From Stomorhina lunata (Eukaryota > Arthropoda > Insecta > Diptera > Rhiniidae): DNA of 64,000 nt. The notes beneath the pieces were generated by a model. It was not told the DNA's origin and searched no databases. It saw nothing but the letters and a program-made list of their open reading frames with translations. The translations under genes and the position numbers were made by a program. The first letter of the stretch is position 1. Each line of letters starts with the position of its first letter. Positions 1 through 12,500 of this stretch are shown here, piece by piece. The stretch spans positions 35,469,952-35,533,951 of the forward strand of contig OW121741.1 in the NCBI GenBank assembly GCA_933228675.1, read 5' to 3'.

Positions 1-1580
1 GGCCATAGCTCCCGTATAACCTCGTCTAGGCTAATCGCTTATTTGCTAATAAATGACAAATTATGACAGTTATGATGACAAAATTTGGTATCTAGAAGTT
101 TTAGATAAGCACTAGACAGCATATAAAATTTCATCGAAATCGGTTCACATTTAGCCATAGCTCCCATACAAAAAACTTACAAAAACAGGCTAAATTTCAC
201 CCCAATTTCACACTTAAATGCCAATAAATCTAAAAGTATAACAGATATAACCACTAAATTTGGCACAAGAAAGTCTTATATCAATGCCAGCCAGTGTGCA
301 AAATTTTGTCACAATCGGTCACTTTTTGACCTAGCTCCCATATAAAAAACTTACGAAAACACAAAAATTCAAAAAGAAAAGGGGATTTATGTCCGTCTGT
401 CCGTCAGATAAAATCGTGATAGCTCCTTAACTACAAGAGCTAGTAAGACTAAATTAAGCACAAGCAAGTCTTATGTCAATGCCAGCCAGTGTGCAAAATT
501 TCGTTACAATCGGTCACCATTTGACCATAGCTCCCATATAAAAAACTTATGGAAACACAAAAATACATAAAGAAAAGGTTGTTTATGTCCGTCTGTCCGT
601 CAGATAAAAGCACGATAGCGCCTTAACGAAAAGAGCTAGAGGGACAAAATTTTACAAAAGTATTTTGGATATCTTGAAAAAGATGTGTGTTGAAAATGGA
701 CAAAATCGGTTTAAATTTAGTTAGAGCTCCCATATAACCCCGCCCCGGGAAACACATTAATGCTGATAAATTGAATACAATTGTAATAGCTATGACGATT
801 AAATTTAAAATAGGGAAGTTTTATGCAATTTTTGATCAGTTTATCAAATTTTATAGGAATCAGTCCATATTTGACTTTAGCTTTCATGTGAAAAACACTC
901 ACGGAAACCAAAAATTTTAGCAAAGGCCAGTTAAAAGCTATTAAATTAGAAACTATGATAGCTATGGTCACTAAATTTTGCAAGAATAAGCTCTCTATAT
1001 ATACCAGCCAGTGTGTAAAATTTTGTTATAATCGGTCAACATTTGGCTATAATTCTTATATATATAACATCCCCTTTTTATATCTACAATCAAAAAGATT
1101 TGGAGGTACATTCATTATATTAAGATTGCACCTATGAAATTATATAGGCATCAATCAATGTTCAGCCCAGACTTTATATATGATGAATGCATTAGGAACT
1201 CATAACGAAATATATGGACCTGTCGTATTACTATTAACGTGTTTAGCCTAACTACATATTAATCACAACGAAAATTATTTAACAACTTATTAATGTAAAA
1301 CTATACCTGGTTATGAGACCGAATTTTGATTAAAGTAAATACTGGGGAAACCACTAAAATATTTTTGAATGTTGAACTATAAAGCTACGGAAACCTAATT
1401 TAGTCCAAAGGTTTTAACAACAATACCAAATAGCTTAGCGATTTTTCCAGTTTTGGTGCAGATTTTGAATTAGCTGCACCCTTGTAGATATATGAGATAT
1501 GTTTCTAAATTTAACACAACTTGATGGTGGGTATATAAGATTCGACACAGCCGAATATAACACTCTTACTTGTTTTAATT
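1..1580 (+). repeat. Dispersed (GTCY)n-type repeat, internally repetitive
   Basis: AT-rich non-coding repeat built of degenerate units of about 190-200 bp. Each unit carries the phrases 'gccagccagtgtgcaaaat', 'atcggtca' and 'catagctcccatata' (near 280, 480 and 990; weaker near 140 and 850). It contains short GTCY runs such as 'gtccgtctgtccgtc' near 390 and 590. It ends near 1535-1576 with 'gccgaatataacactctta' then 'cttgtttt', like the ends of the copies at 4383 and 5755. This resembles the mini-me class of dipteran repeats (known family; assignment inferred). No credible protein is encoded. Confidence 0.6.
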
Positions 1581-1745
1581 TGAAATTTTTAAATTCATAG
1601 TTGTCGATAGGGTAACCATTAATTTCAATGAGTTAAGATTTCATTCTAATCGCTTACAGTTTCTGTCGAAAAATTATCAATTAGTAGCTAAAAAAAATCC
1701 CCTTTACCGCAGCGGTTTCTTTCTTTGTAAAAAACCCAGCAGTTT

Positions 1746-2186
1746 TAATGGTAAGAAATGACAGATAACTAAAACAATATCTGTGGCAATAAATAGTAAT
1801 GACTTAAGTCGAAATTGAGACATTAAGTGTTTTATCTAAATGGTATAAAAAGTTAAAATATAAATACGTATAGTTTTTATACTTGAAATTGAGCTGAGTG
1901 ATAGATCTTGATCTAGAGGATAAGAATGTGTAATAAAATGATAAAGCACTTATGTCAACTTAAGCCATTATCATTTATTGCCACAGATATTTATGATAAT
2001 TATGGCCTTATTCTTATGTCCACTTAACTGTTTTCGAGTTATCACGCGTGTAATTAAATATCACTTTTCTGTCTTAAAGTAAACTCAAAAGTAAAAATTA
2101 AGTAAGTAATCAAGAAATCTTTCTGTATGAATAACTTTAGTTAATCCTTTAGGAAGTCATATAAAAAATCAAACCAAATATAATAT
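1746..2186. repeat. 441-bp duplicated block, copy 1
   Basis: Begins 'taatggtaagaaatgaca' and ends 'accaaatataatat'. A nearly identical block lies at 4911-5351, with a few small indels: copy 1 has extra bases after 'gtcgaaatt', and copy 2 has a 6-base insertion near 5298. No open frame of note. Copy 1 is followed by a TA microsatellite, copy 2 directly by a (GTCY)n repeat. Confidence 0.85.
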
Positions 2187-2208
2187 TTTTATTCTTAAAC
2201 GAGCAATA

Positions 2209-2212
<4 letters not shown>

Positions 2213-2250
<38 letters not shown>
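2213..2250. repeat. (TA)n microsatellite
   Basis: About 19 uninterrupted TA dinucleotides directly visible after copy 1 of the 441-bp block. Confidence 0.95.
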
Positions 2251-2255
<5 letters not shown>

Positions 2256-2880
2256 GCTATCTCGAAAACGGCTCTAACGATTTTGATAAAATTTGGACAG
2301 TGGGTATCTTTTTTGATGTATAGGTCGAAGAAGAAGGGACTTTTGGAACTTTTACCTCTAAGAGGGTAAAAACGGGTAAAAAGGGTAAAAAATTGAAAAC
2401 GCTATGTCTCCTAAAGTAATAGGTATAGAAACAAAATTAAAATTACGTTTTAAACAGCTTTGAAAATAAGCGGACAGGTGTTTGGTACTTTTTTGAAACT
2501 ATGTCCAAAAAGGGGTAAAAAAGGGTGAAAATAGTTTTTTTGGCACCTTTTTAACCCACTCTTATATTTTAAACTAAAGAATATAGAAAGAAACTTGGTA
2601 CTGCAATCAATAGATGTAAAAAAAACATGAAACACGTATTTGGTACTTTTTTGATTTTGGAGCCAAAATGGGTAAAAAAGGGATAAAATGATAACTTAAC
2701 ATCTCCAAAGTAATATGAATAGGAACATTATACATTATGTTAAATGCGTTTTAAAAAAATGTACCGAATTCAATTGGCACCAAAAAAGTACCAAATATAC
2801 ATATGGAACTTTTAGAAATTAGGGAATAAAAAGGGGGAAAAATTAGTACTATTTTAAACAAATGAATGTTTGTCTGTATG
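2251..2880. repeat. Low-complexity region with GGGTAAAA-like runs
   Basis: A/G-rich strand with recurring 'gggtaaaaagggtaaaa' words (near 2360-2395, 2510-2530, 2670-2690, 2825-2840) separated by text containing 'ggtacttttttga'. It looks like a decayed short-period repeat. I see no gene. Confidence 0.5.
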
Positions 2881-2900
2881 TATGTTCTTTATAGAATAGT

Positions 2901-3430
2901 AAACTGTGAATTTGATTGTGTTATGCTCTTTAGCGAAGATGTTGCCGATAAGCCGGCGAAGGTTTTAAAGTTGATAAGACTAATTTCCGACAGATGGCGC
3001 CACTGAAAATTACTAAAAATTAATTAAATCGTAAACTGTACATTTGATCATGCTATGATCTTTAGCAAAGTTGTAGCGCATGAGCCGACGAAGGCTTTTT
3101 AGTTGGTATGAATAATTTCCGACAGGTGGCGCTACAGAAACTTACTCAAAGTCAATTTAATCGTAATCTGTACATTTAATCATGCTACAATCTTCAGCAA
3201 AGTTGTTACGGATAAGCCGAAGAAGGCTTATGAATTGGAATAAGCAAAGTCCGACAGGTGGCGCCACAGAAAACTACTCAAAATGAATTAAATCGTAAAC
3301 TGTGCATTTGATCAGACTATAATCTTTAGCAAAGTTGTTGCGCATGAGTCGACAGAGGTTTCTGTTGATATGAATAATTTCCAAAATTATTCAAAATGAG
3401 TTAAACTGTAAACTATGCAAACTATGTGTT
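2901..3430. repeat. 132-bp tandem repeat, four copies plus a stub
   Basis: The phrase 'aaactgt.catttgat' starts at 2901, 3033, 3165 and 3297, so the period is exactly 132 bp. Each unit then carries 'ctttagcaaagttgt', 'gagccgacgaagg' and 'gacaggtggcgcc'. The fourth copy lacks the last of these because of a deletion near 3381, and a stub restarts near 3404. Copies differ by several substitutions, so the array is not recent. Confidence 0.85.
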
Positions 3431-3597
3431 GGTCGGACAAAATAAATCAAATAATTCAAAATTAACTGAATATTTCTACAATGTCTTTCCACTAAATTTA
3501 TTTTAGCACTTTATAATATAAAATATATAAAAACTTTAAAATTTTCCTCAAAATGCTTATCATAAAGCTCCGAGCAAGGCTCGGTCTACCAGGTACT

Positions 3598-4383
3598 AGA
3601 ACATTAATTACCCTTTTCAGTTTCTAATTATACCCTTCACCACCATTGGTGGAAAGGGTATTATAAGTTTGTGCTGATGTATGTAACGCATATAAATATT
3701 TGCCTTAGTATACCAATAGGCTTAGAATCACTTTCTGAGTCGTTTTAGCGATGTCCGTCCGTCCGTCCGTCTGGCTGGCTGGACCCCCATGTAAACCTTG
3801 TAATCAAACTACAGGTCGCAATTCTAAAGATAATTTGATGAAATTTGGCACAAATCATTTTTCTGATAATGGGACCATGGCTATTGAAATTCGTCAATCG
3901 GTCCATTATTTATGGTACCTTCCATAGGTCCCACTTCCCGGAATTGATATATTGGCCACAAAAATCAATATTTTTTCATGAAATATAAAACAAATACTGC
4001 TGATGTAGATCTAAATCACTGTACCAAATTTCGTTGAAATAGGTTCACATTTGACCATAGCTCCCATACAAACTCTTTTCTCAAAACGCAATAAATGAGA
4101 CAAAATTCACTAAAACGCTCGTTAATCCGAAGATAATAAGAATTTTAAGATTATTTTTTGCATACATAATTTTGGTAACAACTGTAATCAATTTGCCAAA
4201 TAATCGGTCCACATTTGACCCTAGCTCTAATATAAGTCCAAATGACGGAAACAGCTTGTTTGTATGATGGCAAAATTTAGCAAATACTTGTCTTTGTACA
4301 GGAAAAATAACACCTTTGACCTTAGTGGTGAAGGGTATCGTATGGTCGGGCTTGACCGACTATAGCACTTTCTTACTTGTTTT
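3598..4383 (+). mobile_element. Mini-me-like non-autonomous element, long copy
   Basis: Starts 'agaacattaattacccttt', then 'tacccttcaccaccat' and its near reverse complement 'ggtggaaagggta', giving a terminal hairpin. A (GTCC)n(TGGC)n microsatellite lies near 3750-3781. The distal end carries 'ggtcgggcttgaccgac', a short stem-loop, then 'tatagcactttcttactt'. No reading frame. These features match the dipteran mini-me description (core, GTCY microsatellite, no coding capacity); the name is inferred. Confidence 0.65.
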
Positions 4384-4910
4384 TATAAAAATTCGTATAT
4401 CTTAAAACAATATAGATATAAGTATGAATTTTATAAAGGACATACTGGGCTTTTATATAACATGAACTACGTAGCTCTAGCACACGTAGCATGTGAGTTA
4501 GACAGTTTAAAAAATAACTTTTTAAAATTTTACTTCTATTGAGTTAGAGTTATATAAATATAAATTTTTACATAATATTTTATTAGATATTATTATATAC
4601 ATTAAATATATAAATATTTTATAAGTATGTAAATTATTTACATAAATTCTCCCCATTGTATTTGTGGTAAATAAATTCAAGTGGTTTAAATCGCTCATTT
4701 ATTTCAATATTATGTGGTGTTGACAGCACTAAATCTTTTATTGTCGCCAACAAAAATAGAAAATAGTTTAATTTTGGCTACAGCTACAACGGTGGTCGGT
4801 AGTCGTGTAGCAGCGTCGACTCTAAAAAATTTATTTCTATTTGAATGCATGTATTCTAATTTTGACAGGTTGTAGCCCGTAGCCTGCTGTTGTCTATGTG
4901 TTTAATGCAT
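4384..4910. other. Anonymous AT-rich spacer
   Basis: Unique-looking AT-rich sequence between two repeats. A slightly GC-richer stretch near 4780-4900 contains 'gtcgtgtagcagcgtcgac' and 'gtagcccgtagcctgctgt'. No frame or RNA gene recognised. Confidence 0.4.
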
Positions 4911-5351
4911 TAATGGTAAGAAATGACAGATAACTAAAACAATATCTGTGGCAATAAAAAGTAATGACTTAAGTCGAAATTTTGTGTTTTATCTAAAAGG
5001 TATAAAAAGTTCAAATATAAATACGTATAGTTTTTATACTTGAAATTGAGCTGAGTGATAGATCTTGATCTAGAGGATAAGAATGTGTAATAAAATGATA
5101 AAGCACTTATGTCAACTTAAGCCATTATCATCTATTGCCACAGATATTTATGATAATTATGGCCTTTATCTTATGTCCACTTAACTGTTTTCGAGTTATC
5201 ACGCGTGTAATTAAATATCACTTTTCTGTCTTAAAGTAAACTCAAAAGTAAAAATTAAGTAAGTAATCAAGAAATCTTTCTGTATGAATAACTTTTGAAC
5301 ATTAGTTAATCCTTTAGGAAGTCATATAAAAAATGAAACCAAATATAATAT
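4911..5351. repeat. 441-bp duplicated block, copy 2
   Basis: Second copy of 1746-2186. It abuts, without spacer, the left end of the next (GTCY)n element. Confidence 0.85.
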
Positions 5352-5755
5352 AGAACATTAATTACCCTTTTCAGTTTCTAATTATACCCTTCACCACCAT
5401 AGGTGGAAAGGGTATTATAAGTTTGTGCTGATGTATGTAACGCATATAAATATTTGCCTTAGACCCATCTTTTAGTATACCAATAGGCTTAGAATCACTT
5501 TCTGAGTCGTTTTAGCGATGACCGTCCGTCCGTCTGGCTGGCTGGCTGGACCCCCATGTAAGCCTTGTAATCAAACTACAGGTCGCAATTCTAAAGATAA
5601 TTTGATGAAATTTGGCACAGATCATTTTCCTGATAATGGGACCATGGCTCAAATATTTGTCTTTGTACAGGAAAAATAACACCTTTGACCTTAGTGGTGA
5701 AGGGTATCGTATGGTCGGGCTTGACCGACTATAGCACTTTCTTACTTGTTTTTTA
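5352..5755 (+). mobile_element. Mini-me-like element, internally deleted copy
   Basis: Same left end and same distal hairpin and tail as 3598-4383, but an internal stretch is missing: after 'gggaccatggct' (near 5650) it jumps to 'caaatatttgtctttgtaca', skipping about 380 bp present in the long copy. The (GTCY)n tract is shorter. The two copies are close enough to suggest a local duplication. Confidence 0.7.
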
Positions 5756-6564
5756 GTATTATTTTTCTTCTTTCCTAGTCCCTAGAACTGTGGGGTCTAA
5801 CTAAGTACTTTTCAAACTAGCAAGTTTTTAATAGCAACAACTGTCATTTCCTCAAGTGTCAAACAAACACAAAACATTTCAGATTTAACAAATCGATTAA
5901 TGTCTTGATAATTATTTGATAATGAAACAAATGGCAGGTTTGATAAAAAGCTCAAACAGTAAAATTAATTAAGAAGGTAAAGTGGGTTATGTTTGACCCT
6001 AAAATACTCTGCCTCTGAATTAACAAAAAAAAATAATAATAATAACTGATTTAGATACTGTTTTATATTTTAAAATGTAAGAGATCTAAGCATAACCATT
6101 CTTTTCCCGATGATCATGGAATCGAATACTGTTCGAAGCTAACAAAATTCAATACGTTGCTCTATGGAGAGATGGTGGCGCCGTTGAAATTACCGATTGT
6201 GCGGATTTTTCAGTCATAATCAGGAGTAGGCAGCTCATACCACCAGAAGCCGATGAATTTTTTTAATTTTCGTAAATAACACGATCATTAAAGAAACTCG
6301 TGAAAATGAGTATTAAAATCATTCAGTTGGAATTTGGATGTTAACAGAGTTGGTTGGTGCCGCTCTGTTAAAGAAAAGACAATAACCAAAAAGGCAAGAA
6401 AGAAATCAAAATCCAATTTATAGCAACAAAATAAATGGTTCGAGAGAAGACAGAAATATAATCTCGAACATTGTTGCCACGGCAATATTATTTTTGTAAA
6501 CATTGGGAATATTTTTGTAAATATTGGGAATATTTTTCAAAACAGAAATAAATTCTTATATTAA
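5756..6564. other. Anonymous spacer before satellite I
   Basis: AT-rich, no convincing frame. 6110-6250 is less AT-rich. Short 'gggaatatttttgtaaata' repeats at 6500-6540 lead into the satellite. I do not recognise anything. Confidence 0.4.
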
Positions 6565-9500
6565 ACAATTTTAGATTTTCTATAGAAAAATTTTTGATAA
6601 AAAAATTTTCATAGAAAAATTTTTGATAAAAAAATTTTCATAGAAAAATTTTTGATAAAAAAAATTTTCTATAGAAAAAATTTTGTAAGAAAATTTTCTA
6701 TAGAAAAATATTTGATAACAAAATTTTTGTAAGAAAATTTTCTATAAAAAAATTTTTTGATAAAAAAATTTTCTATAGAAAAATTTTTGATAAAAAAATT
6801 TTCTATAGAAAAATTTTTGATAAAAAAAAATTTCTATAGAAAAAATTGTATAGAAAATTTTTTGATAAAACCAACCATCGAAACGCGACGAGGAAAGATT
6901 TCCCCACCAACATTTTTTGGTTTTATCAAAAAACTATGTATTACAATAATAAATAATTGTAATGAATTGGTATCTTAGTGCAATACACTACAGCAAAACT
7001 TTTTAATTAAAAGTTTGAATGTTTGATTTTTGATAAAAAAATTTTCTATAGAAAAATGTTTGATAAAAAAAATTTTTGATAAAAAAATTTTCTATAGAAA
7101 AATTTTCTATAGAAAAATTTTTGGCAAAAAAAATTTCTATAGAAAAATTTTTGATAAAAAAATTTTCATAGAAAAATTTTTGATAAAAAAATTTTCATAG
7201 AAAAATTTTTGATAAAAAAACTTTTGATAAAAAAATTTTCTATAGAAAAATTTTTGATAAAAAAATTTTCTATAAAAAAATTGTTGATAAAAAAATTTTC
7301 TATAGAAAAATTTTTAATAAAAACATTTTCTATAAAAAAATTTTTGATAAAAAAATTTTCTATAGAAAAATTTTTGATAAAAAAATTTTCTATAGAAAAA
7401 TTTTTGACAAAAAAAAATTTTCTATAGAAAAATTTTTGATAAAAAAATTTTCTATAGAAAAATTTTTGATAAAAAAATTTTCTATAGAAAAATTTTTGAT
7501 AAAAAAATTTTCTATAGAAAAATTTTTGATAAAAAAATTTTCTATAGAAAAATTTTTGGCAAAAAAAATTTCTATAGAAAAATTTTTGATAAAAAAATTT
7601 TCATAGAAAAATTTTTGATAAAAAAATTTTCATAGAAAAATTTTTGATAAAAAAACTTTTGATAAAAGAAATTTCTATAGAAAAATTTTTGATAAAAAAT
7701 TTTTCTATAAAAAAATTGTTGATAAAAAAATTTTCTATAGAAAAATTTTTAATAAAAACATTTTCTATAAAAAAATTTTTGATAAAAAAATTTTCTATAG
7801 AAAAATTTTTGATAAAAAAATTTTCTATAGAAAAATTTTTGACAAAAAAAATTTTCTATAGAAAAATTTTTGATAAAAAAATTTTCTATAGAAAAATTTT
7901 TGATAAAAAAATTTTCTATAGAAAAATTTTTGATAAAAAAATTTTTTATAGAAAATTTTTGATAAAAAAAAATTTCTATAGAAAAAATTTTATAGAAAAT
8001 TAAAAAAAAAAAAAAATTTCTATAAAAAAAATTTGATAAAAAAGTTTCCTATAAAAAAATTTTTGATAAAAAAGTTTTCTATTGAAAAATTTTTGATAAA
8101 AAAAATTTCTATTGAAAAATTTTTGATAAAAAAATTTTCTATAGAAAAATTTTTGATAAAAAAATTTTCTATAGAAAAATTTTGTAAGAAAATTTCTATA
8201 GAAAAATTTTGTAAGAAAATTTTCTATAGAAAAATTTTTGATAAAAAATTTTGTATAGAAAAATTTTTAAGAAAAAATATTCTATAAAAAAATTTTCTAC
8301 TGAAATATTTTTGATAAATAAATTTTCTATAGAAAAATTTTTTATAAAAAAATTTTCTATAGAAAAATTTTTGATAAAAAAATTTTCTATGGAAAAATTT
8401 TTGTTAAAAAAATTTTCTATAGAAATTTTTTGATAAAAAAAATTTTCTATAGCAAAATTGTTGATAAAAAGATTTTCTATAGAAAAATTTTTGATAAAAA
8501 AATTTTTGACAAAAAAAATTTTTGATAAAAAAATTTTCTATGGAAAAATTTTTGTTAAAAAAATTTTCTATAGAAATTTTTTTATAAAAAAATTTTCTAT
8601 AATAAAATTTTCTATAGAAAAATTTTTGATAAAAAAATTTTCTATACAAAAATTTTTGATAAAAAAATTTTCTATAGAAAAATTTTTGATAAAAAAATTT
8701 TCTATAGAAATTTTTTGATAAAAAAAATTTTCTATAGAAAAATTGTTGATAAAAAGATTTTCTATAGAAAAATTTTTGATAAAAAAATTTTTGATAAAAA
8801 AAATTTTTGATAAAAAAATTTTCTATGGAAAAATTTTTGTTAAAAAAATTTTCTGTAGAAATTTTTTTATAAAAAAATTTTCTATAAAAAGATTTTCTAT
8901 AGAAAAATTTTTGATGAAAAAATTTTCTATACAAAATTTTTGATAATAAAATTTTCTATAGAAAAATTTTTGATAAAAAAATTTTCTATAGAAAAATTTT
9001 TGATAAAAAAATTTTCTATAGAAAAATTTTTGATAAAAAGTTTTCTATAAAAAAATGTCGATAAAAAAAAAGTTCTACACAAAAATTTTTGATAAAAAAA
9101 TTTTCTATTGAAAATTCATAGAAAAAACAAAATTTTTTGATAAAAAAAATTTTCTATAGAAAAATTTTTGATAAAAAAATTTTCTATAGAAAAATTTTTA
9201 ATAAAAAAATTTTCTATAGAAAAATTTTTGATAAAAAAATTTTCTATAGAAAAATTTTTGATAAAAAAATTTTCTATAAAAAAAATTGTTGACAGAAAAA
9301 TTTTCTATAGAAAAATTTTTGATAAAAAAATTTTCTATAGAAAAATTTTTGACAAAAAAAATTTCTATAGAAAAATTTTTGGCAAAAAAAATTTCTATAG
9401 AAAAATTTTTGATAAAAAAATTTTCATAGAAAAATTTTTGATAAAAAAACTTTTGATATTGAAAAATTTTTGATAAAAATATTTTCTATAGAAAAATTTT

Positions 9501-11180
9501 TGATAAAAAAATTTTCTATAGAAAAATTTTTGACAAAAAAAAAAATTTCTATAGAAAAATTTTTGGCAAAAAAAATTTTGATAAAAAAAATTTCTATAGA
9601 AAAATTTTTGATAAAAAAATTTTCTATAGAAAAATTTTTGATAAAAAGTTTTCTATAAAAAATTGTCGATAAAAAAAAAGTTCTTCACAAAAATTTTTGA
9701 TAAAAAAATTTTCTATTGAAAATTCATAGAAAAAACAAAATTTTTTGATAAAAAAAATTTTCTATAGAAAAATTTTTGATAAAAAAATTTTCTATAGAAA
9801 AATTTTTGATAAAAAAATTTTCTATAGAAAAATTTTTGATAAAAAATTTTCTATAGAAAAATTTTTGATAAAAAAATTTTCTATAGAAAAATTTTTGATA
9901 AAAAGTTTTCTATAAAATATTGTCGATAAAAAAAAAGTTCTACACAAAAATTTTTGATAAAAAAATTTTCTATTGAAAATTCATAGAAAAAACAAAATTT
10001 TTTGATAAAAAAAATTTTCTATAGAAAAATTTTTGATAAAAAAATTTTCTATAGAAAAATTTTTGATAAAAAAATTTTCTATAGAAAAATTTTGTAAGAA
10101 AATTTTCTATAGAAAAAGTTTGTAAGAAAATTTTCTACAGAAAAATTTTTGATAAAAAATTTTGTATAGAAAAATTTTTAAGAAAAAATATTCTATAAAA
10201 AAATTTTTGATAAAAAAATTTTCTACTGAAATATTTTTGATAAATAAATTTTCTATAGAAAAACTTTTTATAAAAAAATTTTCTATAGAAAAATTTTTGA
10301 TAAAAAAATTTTCTATGGAAAAATTATTGTTAAAAAAATTTTCTATAGAAATTTTTTGATAAAAAAAATTTTCCATAGAAAAATTGTTGATAAAAAGATT
10401 TTCTATAGAAAAATTTTTGATAAAAAAATTTTTGATAAAAAAAATTTTTGATAAAAAAATTTTCTATGGAAAAATTTTTGTTAAAAAAATTTTCTATAGA
10501 AATTTTTTTATAAAAAAATTTTCTATAGAAAAATTTTTGATGAAAAAATTTTCTATACAAAAATTTTTGATAAAAAAATTTTCTATAGAAAAATTTTTGA
10601 TAAAAAAATTTTTGATAAAAAAAATTTTAGAAAAATTTTTAATAAAAAAAATTTCTATGGAAAAATTTTTGTTAAAAAAATTTTCTATAGAAATTTTTTT
10701 ATAAAAAAATTTTCTATAAAAAGATTTTCTATAGAAAAATTTTTGATAAAAAATTTTTCTATAAAAAATTTTTGATAAATAAATTTTCTATAGAAAAATT
10801 TTTGATAAAAAAATTTTCTATAGAAAAATTTTTGATAAAAAGTTTTCTATAAAAAATTGTCAATAAAAAAAAAATTCTACACAAAAATTTTTGATAAAAA
10901 AATTTTCTATTGAAAATTCATAGAAAAAACAAAATTTTTTGATAAAAAAAATTTTCTATAGAAAAATTTTTGATAAAAAAAAATTTCTATAGAAAAATTT
11001 TTGATAAAAAAATTTTCTATAGAAAAATTTTTTATGAAAAAATTTTTGATAAAAAAAAATTTTGATAAAAAAAATTTTTACATAAACATTTTCTATAGAA
11101 AAATTTTTGATAAACAAATTTTGTATAGAAAAAATTTTTGATAAAAAAATTTTCTATAGAAAAATTTTTGATAATAATAT
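6565..11180. repeat. Satellite I: 30-bp unit, about 150 copies
   Basis: The unit is TTTCTATAGAAA (a perfect palindrome), then AATTTTTGAT, then a run of A. The modal spacing between 'ctatag' motifs is 30 bp. Because 30 is a multiple of three and the unit lacks stops in some frames, it gives spurious frames on both strands: decapeptide KKFSIEKFLI on plus and FYRKFFYQKF-like on minus. Variant units recur together, showing higher-order blocks: text near 7120-7430 is repeated at about +434 near 7554-7860; a block near 8458 recurs near 8743 and 10384; a 'gttctacacaaaaa' variant recurs near 9070, 9678, 9935 and 10874. These are not genes. Confidence 0.95.
6866..7033. other. Non-satellite island inside satellite I
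   Basis: About 165 bp of unrelated sequence interrupts the array. It includes 'catcgaaacgcgacgagg' and 'ttccccaccaacatttttt', with 'aaaaccaacca' near the left and 'ttttttggttttatc' near the middle forming a loose inverted repeat. It could be a small insertion or ancestral flank trapped by array expansion. Confidence 0.6.
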
Positions 11181-11249
11181 TAAAAAAAATATAGTACTAT
11201 TTATACATTAAAAAAAAATATATTTTTGTTAAAAGTATTAAAAAACGGC

Positions 11250-11405
11250 AACTCTGCCGACTATTTTTTTGTTCGGTTCTCTTTACACAAACTAGCTCCT
11301 ATATAAGATCCAATTACAGAAAATATGATGATATCGTTGACTATTGCACCACATTTGACCTAAGTAGTCGGGCTTCTCCGACTATATACATTCTTAGTTG
11401 TTTTT
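11250..11405 (+). repeat. Distal end of a (GTCY)n-type element
   Basis: Contains 'agctcctatataagatcca', then 'cacatttgacctaagtagt', 'cgggcttctccgac' and 'tatatacattcttagttgtt', matching the distal tail at 4316-4383. Only this end is present. It directly follows satellite I. Confidence 0.6.
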
Positions 11406-12390
11406 AAACCAGATTTTTATTAGACAAAAGTCAAAAATTTGTAGAGAATTAAATTTTTATATGTCATCTAAAAGATTCAGAATCGCTTAACAATTTATAA
11501 ATGTCCCCATTATTTTATACTCATTGTTTTTAATTACTTTTTGATAGAGATAAATATGTTAAAAAGTTAATAAAATTAATTAATTTTTTCCAAGAATTGC
11601 TTTTTTACTCTTCACCAAGAAAAATCCCCTTATACCAAATTTACTTTTAAATTTTAATTTTTTAGTATAAACAAATTAATATAAGTAACTTAAATATGAA
11701 ATATAAAATCAGACCCTTCGTAATGCTCAAAAAAGTTCTTAATCAAAAAATTGCCTATATCTCGAAGTGCTTAAATAATTGTGATTTTATCGTACTGAGT
11801 ACTCAAAAGTTAAATGGGTATTATGTAACCAATACTTTTACAACTCCACTATGATAATAATTTTTAAGGAACGAGAGGCTTTGATTTCTTCCGCCTTGTC
11901 CCTTTATACCTTTAAAGATATCCAAAGTTGCCAAAGCTCAATAATATAGCACATCCCAAAAGATTGTTTTATATACAAAGTCATACGTGAAAAAAACAAC
12001 TTATGAATCATTCTACTACCGGTTTTATACTCTGAATTTTGTACATCCTTTTACCGGTGATTCAGTTTATTTTTATAAATTTAACTGAAAAAAATTCCAA
12101 AGTTCTTTGTTTTAAAAATACAAAGGATTTTTTATAAACATAAGTTAAATTCATCTTTTTTTCTTAAAAATCTCACGCACTATTCATTTAATAGAGATAT
12201 AATGATTATCTACTTTATGGTGATTCATTAAACGATTTTGAGAAATAATACTCATGCTACCTGTCTAATAATAGTATTAATATGTATATGATTATTAGTA
12301 TTAAGATTTTACTCATAGTAAAATTGTGTTAATTTATTAATAATTGTTATGAATCAATTTATAATCATTTAATTGAAAAAATATGCAAAA
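11406..12390. other. Anonymous AT-rich spacer
   Basis: About 1 kb of AT-rich sequence with no frame, tandem structure or recognised repeat. Confidence 0.4.
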
Positions 12391-12500
12391 GAAAGTGTTA
12401 TAGTCGGTCAAGCCTGACCGTGTGATATTCCCTACACTACCTGAGGTCAAATGTGAAATTTTAATAAAATTCTAAATATTTGAAAACAGACATAACAATT
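12391..12500 (-). repeat. Inverted distal end of a (GTCY)n-type element
   Basis: Reads 'agtgttatagtcggtcaagc' then 'ctgaccgtgtgatattccct' and 'ctacctgaggtcaaatg', the reverse complement of the tail at 4316-4375. Only the end is recognisable. Confidence 0.55.

Noticed and set aside
4316..4383. Helitron 3' end, because a hairpin precedes the terminus
   Set aside because: The hairpin is followed by CTTG rather than CTRR, and no Rep/helicase or 5' TC end was found; a mini-me-like label fits better.
6757..10704. A dozen frames of 60-176 codons rich in Lys, Phe and Ile on both strands
   Set aside because: All are translations of the 30-bp satellite unit; the same repeat gives frames on both strands, and variant units add frameshifts at random.
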